Positions 6,278 through 9,799 of a DNA stretch of 9,799 nt are shown here, in pieces. The stretch's first letter is position 1, and each line of letters starts with the position of its first letter. The stretch covers positions 1 through 9,799 of the forward strand of contig VGSX01000118.1 of assembly GCA_016874895.1 (NCBI GenBank), given 5' to 3'. Source of the DNA: Deltaproteobacteria bacterium. GTDB taxonomy: Bacteria; Desulfobacterota; Desulfobaccia; Desulfobaccales; Desulfobaccaceae. Under the pieces are notes generated by a model that worked only from the letters and a program-made list of their open reading frames with translations, was not told where the DNA came from and made no database searches. The position numbers were made by a program, and so were the translations under genes.

Positions 6278-6356
6278 GCCAAGCTCAGCTTGGCGGGATA
6301 TGGGGTTCCCAAGTGCAACTTGGGAACCAGGGCTTGGGACAACCTGGGAACCAGGG
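6278..6356. repeat. Palindrome cluster between cobU and cobT
   Basis: Two inverted repeats lie side by side. GCCAAGCT and AGCTTGGC flank a single base (6278-6294). GGTTCCCAAGT and ACTTGGGAACC flank three bases (6304-6328), giving eleven perfect pairs. A 12-base direct repeat TGGGAACCAGGG (6321-6332 and 6345-6356) follows at a 24-base period. This looks like a REP-type intergenic repeat inside the cob transcript. The hairpins could stabilise, process or partly end the message; there is no T-run on the minus strand. Confidence 0.75.
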
Positions 6357-6371
6357 CGATATACCGAGGTT

Positions 6372-6929
6372 TCAAGCCGTCAAACAGCCTTTGAGGTATA
6401 CCGGGAGCCCGCTGACCACCAGGACCGCCAGGTCCGCCAGGGCGGCGATTTTCTGGTGCAGCAGGCCGGCCTCATCCCGAAAACTCCTGGCCAGCGGGTT
6501 ATCGGGGACGATTCCCCACCCCACTTCGTTGCTCACCAGGATGACCGGTGTGGCCATGGCTTCCAGAACCCGGCACAATCGGTCCGCCTCCGCCGCCACC
6601 TCCGTCGGCTGATTTTCCCGGGTCAGCAGGTTGGACACCCACAGGGTCAAACAGTCCACCAGGATGACGCCGTAGCGGCCGTCAGCCTGAAGCAGCGCCT
6701 CGGCCAGGGCCAGGGGCTCCTCCCGGGTTTTCCAGGCCGGACCGCGCTCCTGCTGATGTCGTAGGATGCGCGTCAGCATTTCTTCATCCCGGGCCTCCCC
6801 CGTGGCAACGTATAAATAAGGGGCAGGGAATGATTCCGCCAACCGCAAGGCGAAACTGCTCTTGCCGCTCTTGGCGCCACCACAGATAAAGGCCACCCGG
6901 AAAACCCCGGGAGCCGCCGTCATCTCCAT
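6372..6929 (-). CDS. cobU: Adenosylcobinamide kinase / adenosylcobinamide-phosphate guanylyltransferase
   Basis: CobU phosphorylates adenosylcobinamide and then transfers GMP to it, making the CobS substrate adenosylcobinamide-GDP. The P-loop reads GGAKSGKS near the N-terminus. HQQERGPAWKTREEP contains the histidine expected to carry GMP, and VILVDCLTLWVSNLL is the Walker B region. The frame is open upstream to a TTG at 6968, but that codon has no ribosome-binding site. I prefer ATG 6929, with GGTGGA upstream, which gives 185 residues; ATG 6923 is also possible. It is the first gene of the minus-strand cobU-cobT-cobS group. A promoter candidate lies at 7124-7152, leaving a leader of about 190 bases. 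I looked for a B12 riboswitch in that leader and did not recognise its conserved boxes. Confidence 0.95.
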   Translation of the reverse strand: MEMTAAPGVFRVAFICGGAKSGKSSFALRLAESFPAPYLYVATGEARDEEMLTRILRHQQERGPAWKTREEPLALAEALLQADGRYGVILVDCLTLWVSNLLTRENQPTEVAAEADRLCRVLEAMATPVILVSNEVGWGIVPDNPLARSFRDEAGLLHQKIAALADLAVLVVSGLPVYLKGCLTA

Positions 6930-7123
6930 CTGTTCCACCGTCAGAGCCGACTTATCTGGCAAGTTCAAGGTTCACAATTCGTGTTTTTTTGGGCAGGAAA
7001 GCCGAGCGCATCCCGCCATGAGCATGGAAAGATTTGCCGTCCATATCCGTGCTGGCAGCCTAGTTTTTCCCCTTCCCCCGACATAAAGCTATCGGCATCG
7101 GAAGAGGGTTTCGACTGGCCGTA

Positions 7124-7152
7124 AGAATATTATTATTCCAGGCGTCCGTCAA
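7124..7152 (-). promoter_or_regulatory. Promoter candidate for cobUTS
   Basis: On the minus strand TTGACG (7147-7152, five of six consensus bases) and TATTCT (7124-7129, four of six) are separated by 17 bases. The spacer and -10 carry an AT-rich inverted repeat, GAATA/TATTC (7125-7138), placed where a repressor could bind. Transcription would start near 7117. Confidence 0.5.
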
Positions 7153-7268
7153 GGGACTGAACTAGAGCCGGAGGCAGGGGCTTGGTATCATAAAGCCGCT
7201 ACAATCTCACAAAGCGGCCAGCACCGCCACCATCGAGCCGCAGAAGGCAGTGGATCGGGGTAATTTTG

Positions 7269-7297
7269 TTGACTGTCCGGGCCTATTCCTTTACATT
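7269..7297 (+). promoter_or_regulatory. Promoter candidate for pncB
   Basis: TTGACT (7269-7274, five of six consensus bases) and TACATT (7292-7297, four of six) are 17 bases apart. Transcription would start near 7304, after the upstream ATG at 7298 and only about 9 bases before the ATG at 7313. This favours the 7313 start and a very short leader. Confidence 0.45.
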
Positions 7298-7312
7298 ATG
7301 GGCGAGAAGATC

Positions 7313-8701
7313 ATGACGACTGGCAAGCAGGAACATACCCCGGCGCCCTTGGGGAGGCAGTACGCCCTGCTCACCGACCTCTATGAACTGACCATGGCGG
7401 CCAGTTACTTTGAGGAAGGCATGCAGGAGGAGGCCACCTTCAGCCTCTTCATCCGCAAGTCTCCGCCGGATCGGGGGTTTTTTGTGGCCGCCGGGTTGGC
7501 GGAGGCGGTGAGCTATTTGACCTCCGTCAGTTTCAGCGAGGAGGATCTGGCCTACCTGAAATCCACCCGGCACTTTAACCCCGCCTTCCTGGATTACCTG
7601 AAAAACCTGCGTTTCACCGGGGATGTCTGGGCCTTGCCCGAGGGGAGCCTGTTTTTCAAGGACGAACCCCTGCTGGAGGTCTCCGGACCCATCATCGAAG
7701 CGCAACTGGTGGAATCGTTTCTCATCAATGCCATCAACCTGCAGACCATGATCGCCACCAAGGCGGCCCGGTCCACGGTGGCGGCCGGCCCCCGGCGGCT
7801 GGTGGATTTTTCTCTGCGGCGCACCCAGGGGGTGGACGCCGGGCTCAAGGTGGCCCGGGCCAGCTACCTGGCCGGCTTTGCCGGCACCAGCAACGTTCTG
7901 GCCGGCAAAGTCTACGGCCTGCCCATCTTCGGCACCATGGCCCATTCCTATGTTACCAGCTTCTGCAGCGAAATCGAGGCGTTTAGGGCCTATGCCCGGA
8001 CCTTCCCCCACAATACGGTCCTGCTGATCGACACCTACGACACCATCGCCGGGGCCAAGAAGGCTATCATCGTCGCTCAGGAGATGGCCGCTCGCGGGGA
8101 AAAGCTTCGGGGGGTCAGGCTGGACAGTGGCGACATGGCGGCCCTGAGCATTGAGGTCCGCCGCCTTCTGAATGAGGCCGGTTTGGATTACGTCACCATC
8201 TTTGCCAGCGGCGGTTTCGATGAATTCAAAATCGCCCGGACCCTGGAGGCGGGCGGGGAAATCGACGCCTACGGGGTGGGCACCAAAATGGGGGTCGCAG
8301 CCGACGCCCCTTACTTTGACATTGCCTATAAGCTGGTGAAATACGGAAATAAACCCGTGATGAAGCTGTCCACTGGCAAGGTCACCTACGTGGATAAAAA
8401 ACAGGTGTTCCGTTTCTTTGATGATACAGGCGCCATGCGAGAGGACGTCATCGGCCTGCGGGAGGAAGGCATCCCCAAGGCCCGGCCCCTCCTGGAGCCG
8501 GTCATGGTCCAGGGGCGACCGCTGCTTCCCCTCCCCTCGTTGAGCGCCGGCCGGAAATATTTTTTAAGTGAACTGGCCCGGCTGCCGATGCAGTATAAAG
8601 ACCTCAAAGCCCCCCCCACCTATCCGGTGCGCCTCAGCCCGGGGCTCCAGCACCTGCAGGAGCAGACGGAACGGCGGGTCCGGGAGCAGGAGCTGGGATA
8701 A
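7313..8701 (+). CDS. pncB: Nicotinate phosphoribosyltransferase
   Basis: PncB makes nicotinate mononucleotide from nicotinate and PRPP, driven by ATP, in NAD salvage. The family motif LLTDLYELTMA is at residues 19-29. DFSLRRTQG and GTMAHSYV (207-214, with His211 in the active-site region) follow, then LIDTYDT near 238, RLDSGDM, FASGGFDE and AYGVGTKMGV. From ATG 7313 the protein has 462 residues, normal for this clade. The frame is open to a GTG at 7250 and an ATG at 7298, but neither has a ribosome-binding site, and the promoter candidate would start transcription after both. GAGAAG just before 7313 is a weak ribosome-binding site. The gene is divergent from cobUTS, and its product is the CobT substrate. 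A heptamer array starts 6 bases after its stop codon. Confidence 0.95.
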   Translation: MTTGKQEHTPAPLGRQYALLTDLYELTMAASYFEEGMQEEATFSLFIRKSPPDRGFFVAAGLAEAVSYLTSVSFSEEDLAYLKSTRHFNPAFLDYLKNLRFTGDVWALPEGSLFFKDEPLLEVSGPIIEAQLVESFLINAINLQTMIATKAARSTVAAGPRRLVDFSLRRTQGVDAGLKVARASYLAGFAGTSNVLAGKVYGLPIFGTMAHSYVTSFCSEIEAFRAYARTFPHNTVLLIDTYDTIAGAKKAIIVAQEMAARGEKLRGVRLDSGDMAALSIEVRRLLNEAGLDYVTIFASGGFDEFKIARTLEAGGEIDAYGVGTKMGVAADAPYFDIAYKLVKYGNKPVMKLSTGKVTYVDKKQVFRFFDDTGAMREDVIGLREEGIPKARPLLEPVMVQGRPLLPLPSLSAGRKYFLSELARLPMQYKDLKAPPTYPVRLSPGLQHLQEQTERRVREQELG

Positions 8702-8707
8702 GCGGCC

Positions 8708-8735
8708 AGTGGCCAGGGTTTAGTGGTCAGGAGGG
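8708..8735 (+). repeat. Degenerate heptamer array (AGTGGTC type)
   Basis: Four 7-base units can be read: AGTGGCC, AGGGTTT, AGTGGTC and AGGAGGG. They belong to the same family as the array after cobS. As there, the first unit begins exactly 6 bases after the upstream stop codon and runs in the sense of transcription. Confidence 0.55.
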
Positions 8736-8743
8736 TTATTTCC

Positions 8744-8757
8744 TTCTGAAAACCGAA
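8744..8757 (+). repeat. Short heptamer pair (AACCGAA type)
   Basis: TTCTGAA is followed directly by AACCGAA. The 13-base string CTGAAAACCGAAA inside this stretch recurs exactly at 8893-8905. Confidence 0.5.
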
Positions 8758-8791
8758 ACGTTCATAACCGAGGAGGCCACCCCCGATGATT

Positions 8792-8882
8792 AAAATCCCC
8801 CCTGACCCCCCTTTAGAAAAGGGGGGAATTGGGGTAGACATTAAAAGTCCCCCTTTTGTAAAGGGGGATTTAGGGGGATTTT
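8792..8882. repeat. Nested palindromic repeat of C-run and G-run arms
   Basis: Two head-to-head copies of a unit of about 40 bases make a large palindrome. The outer arms start AAAATCCCCC on the left and, as reverse complement, on the right. Each copy has its own hairpin: CCCCCCTTT/AAAGGGGGG with a three-base loop (8806-8826) and CCCCCTTT/AAAGGGGG with a three-base loop (8849-8867). A further single copy is at 4239-4270. No target duplication was found. It lies between pncB and the first DedA gene and could slow or end pncB transcription, although there is no long T-run. Confidence 0.75.
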
Positions 8883-8890
8883 CGCAGTAA

Positions 8891-8911
8891 AACTGAAAAC
8901 CGAAAACTGAA
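8891..8911 (+). repeat. Three-unit heptamer array (AACYGAA type)
   Basis: The units are AACTGAA, AACCGAA and AACTGAA, ending 6 bases before the ATG of the first DedA gene. The array occupies the place where a ribosome-binding site would be expected, and none is visible. Confidence 0.6.
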
Positions 8912-8917
8912 CAAACT

Positions 8918-9553
8918 ATGGGACTTACAGAAGCATTATTACACTACATTACTGAGCTTATTTCGTTTCTGGGCTACACCGGCGTTTTCGTGCTCATGAC
9001 CTGTGAGAGCATGGTCACCCCGGTGCCCAGTGAAATGGTCATGCCTTTTGCCGGCTTTTTGGTGCACACCGGCCAGTTTACCATGCTGGGGGTGCTCATC
9101 GCCAGCACGGCGGGGTCCATTACCGGATCGCTTTTGTCCTATTGGATGGGGCGGCAGGGCGAGGCCGTGGTGCTGCGCTATGGCCGTTATCTCATGCTCA
9201 ATGTGCACCACCTGGAGTGGACGGAAAAATTTTTCTTCCGCTATGGCAGCCGGACCATCTTCATTTCCCGCTTCATCCCGGTGGTGCGCCATCTGATTTC
9301 CATCCCCGCGGGTTTGGGGAAAATGAATCTGGTGCCTTTTATCATCTATACCGCCATCGGGGCCACCATGTGGAATATGTTCCTGGCTTATCTGGGTCTA
9401 AAGCTGAAGGAGCACTGGGAGGTAATCCACCATTATTCCCACACGTTGGACATAATCCTGGTGGTGGGAACTGTCCTCGGGGGGGCGGCCTATTTCCTCT
9501 GGTGGCGGCGGCGTCCCAAAAAGGCAGCCCACGAGCCGGCCGTGGATTCCTAA
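8918..9553 (+). CDS. DedA-family inner-membrane protein
   Basis: The 211-residue protein has the DedA (SNARE-associated/VTT) signature: CESMVTPVPSEMVMPFAG near 29-46, SYWMGRQGEAVVLRYGR near 74-90, and FISRFIPVVRHLISIPAG near 114-131, followed by KMNLVPFIIYTAIGATMWN. The arginine- and proline-containing segments are the family's re-entrant transport motifs. Hydrophobic stretches, including one near residues 177-195, and a basic tail (WWRRRPKK) fit a multi-pass inner-membrane protein. Some DedA proteins recycle undecaprenyl phosphate or move phospholipids; the exact substrate here cannot be told. The ATG at 8918 has no visible ribosome-binding site because repeat sequence lies directly upstream. 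A second DedA gene follows after 55 bases, probably in the same transcript. Confidence 0.93.
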   Translation: MGLTEALLHYITELISFLGYTGVFVLMTCESMVTPVPSEMVMPFAGFLVHTGQFTMLGVLIASTAGSITGSLLSYWMGRQGEAVVLRYGRYLMLNVHHLEWTEKFFFRYGSRTIFISRFIPVVRHLISIPAGLGKMNLVPFIIYTAIGATMWNMFLAYLGLKLKEHWEVIHHYSHTLDIILVVGTVLGGAAYFLWWRRRPKKAAHEPAVDS

Positions 9554-9608
9554 GAACTCGAGAGAGCGAGATATCAGGCCATCGGTTTAAAACTTTGGAA
9601 CTTTGATC

Positions 9609-9799
9609 ATGGATTGGTATCTCCTCCTCATTGAAAAATACGGCTACCTGGCCATCCTGCTGGGCACCCTGGTGGAAGGGGAAATCTTTCTGGCCCTGGG
9701 GGGAGTGTTTGCCCGGCAGGGCCTGATGAATATGTGGCTCGTGGTGGCCATGGCCATTGCCGGCTCTTTCCTCAGCCACAGCATCTTTTATTTTCTGGG
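9609..9799 (+). CDS. Second DedA-family protein, N-terminal part (cut by window edge)
   Basis: The frame opens at ATG 9609 and runs to the edge, giving 63 residues. It reads MDWYLLLIEKYGYLAILLGT, then LVEGEIFLALGGVFARQGLMN, then a hydrophobic segment ending FYFLG. The YGYLAILLGTLVEGE and GGVFARQG pattern is typical of a DedA subgroup distinct from its upstream neighbour. Where most relatives have GD before the WYxLGR motif, this one has SH (GSFLSHSIFYFLG). The rest of the gene is outside the window, so completeness cannot be judged. No strong ribosome-binding site is seen. It is likely co-transcribed with the DedA gene 55 bases upstream. Confidence 0.85.
   Translation, partial: MDWYLLLIEKYGYLAILLGTLVEGEIFLALGGVFARQGLMNMWLVVAMAIAGSFLSHSIFYFL

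Larger units (their letters stand above)
6930..7312. other. Divergent intergenic region between cobU and pncB
   Basis: This stretch has no convincing gene. It holds one promoter candidate in each direction (described separately). It also holds an AT-rich near-palindrome, GAATA-TTAT-TATTC (7125-7138), over the cobU -10 box, and a small palindrome CCATGAGCATGG (7016-7027) in the cobU leader. No B12-box-like sequence (consensus near AGCCAGGAGACCTGCC) was seen on either strand. Confidence 0.6.

Noticed and set aside
6930..7312. B12 (cobalamin) riboswitch upstream of cobU
   Set aside because: Neither strand shows a sequence close to the conserved B12 box or the other conserved core segments.
7283..8011. 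Minus-strand open frame (242 codons) opposite pncB
   Set aside because: It is low in stop codons only because of GC-rich codon use of pncB; no recognisable motif.

Overview
The window looks like chromosomal DNA of a GC-rich bacterium, most likely from the deltaproteobacterial lineages (Desulfobacterota or relatives). This is inferred from three things: a hopanoid radical SAM enzyme (HpnJ), a purine amidotransferase with cysteines for an iron-sulfur cluster, and a lone four-helix-bundle (23S rRNA intervening-protein family) gene. The spaces between genes are filled with short palindromes and seven-base repeats. It is not a phage, a CRISPR locus or a defence island, and no rRNA or tRNA gene was recognised.

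Layout. (1) Bases 1-1786, minus strand: hpnJ followed 21 bases later by a second radical SAM gene that runs off the left edge. A good sigma70-type promoter (1882-1910) and a leader of about 90 bases that can fold into a hairpin precede hpnJ. (2) Bases 1985-3412, minus strand: purF. Just upstream is a 140-base element (3442-3581) with 21-base imperfect terminal inverted repeats and a perfect 8-base target duplication, which I read as a non-autonomous IS66-like MITE. (3) Bases 3723-4079, minus strand: a four-helix-bundle protein gene that seems to start at a non-standard ATC codon, with a terminator at 3618-3653. (4) Bases 4398-6929, minus strand: cobU, cobT and cobS, the lower (nucleotide-loop) part of cobalamin synthesis. 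(5) Bases 7313-8701, plus strand: pncB (nicotinate phosphoribosyltransferase), divergent from cobU. (6) Bases 8918-9799, plus strand: two adjacent, dissimilar DedA-family membrane proteins, the second cut by the right edge.

How the genes fit together. PncB makes nicotinate mononucleotide from nicotinate and PRPP. CobT consumes that compound and releases nicotinate, so the divergent cobUTS/pncB pair could form a nicotinate-recycling unit. CobU activates adenosylcobinamide and CobS joins it to alpha-ribazole. PurF also uses PRPP. HpnJ and its radical SAM partner point to modified hopanoid side chains, and DedA proteins are linked to membrane lipid-carrier recycling, but I see no direct link between these groups.

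The most notable features are in the non-coding DNA: the MITE between purF and its upstream region, heptamer-phased repeats in several intergenic spaces (two arrays begin exactly 6 bases after a stop codon in the same sense), and the four-helix gene whose ribosome-binding site points to an ATC codon.
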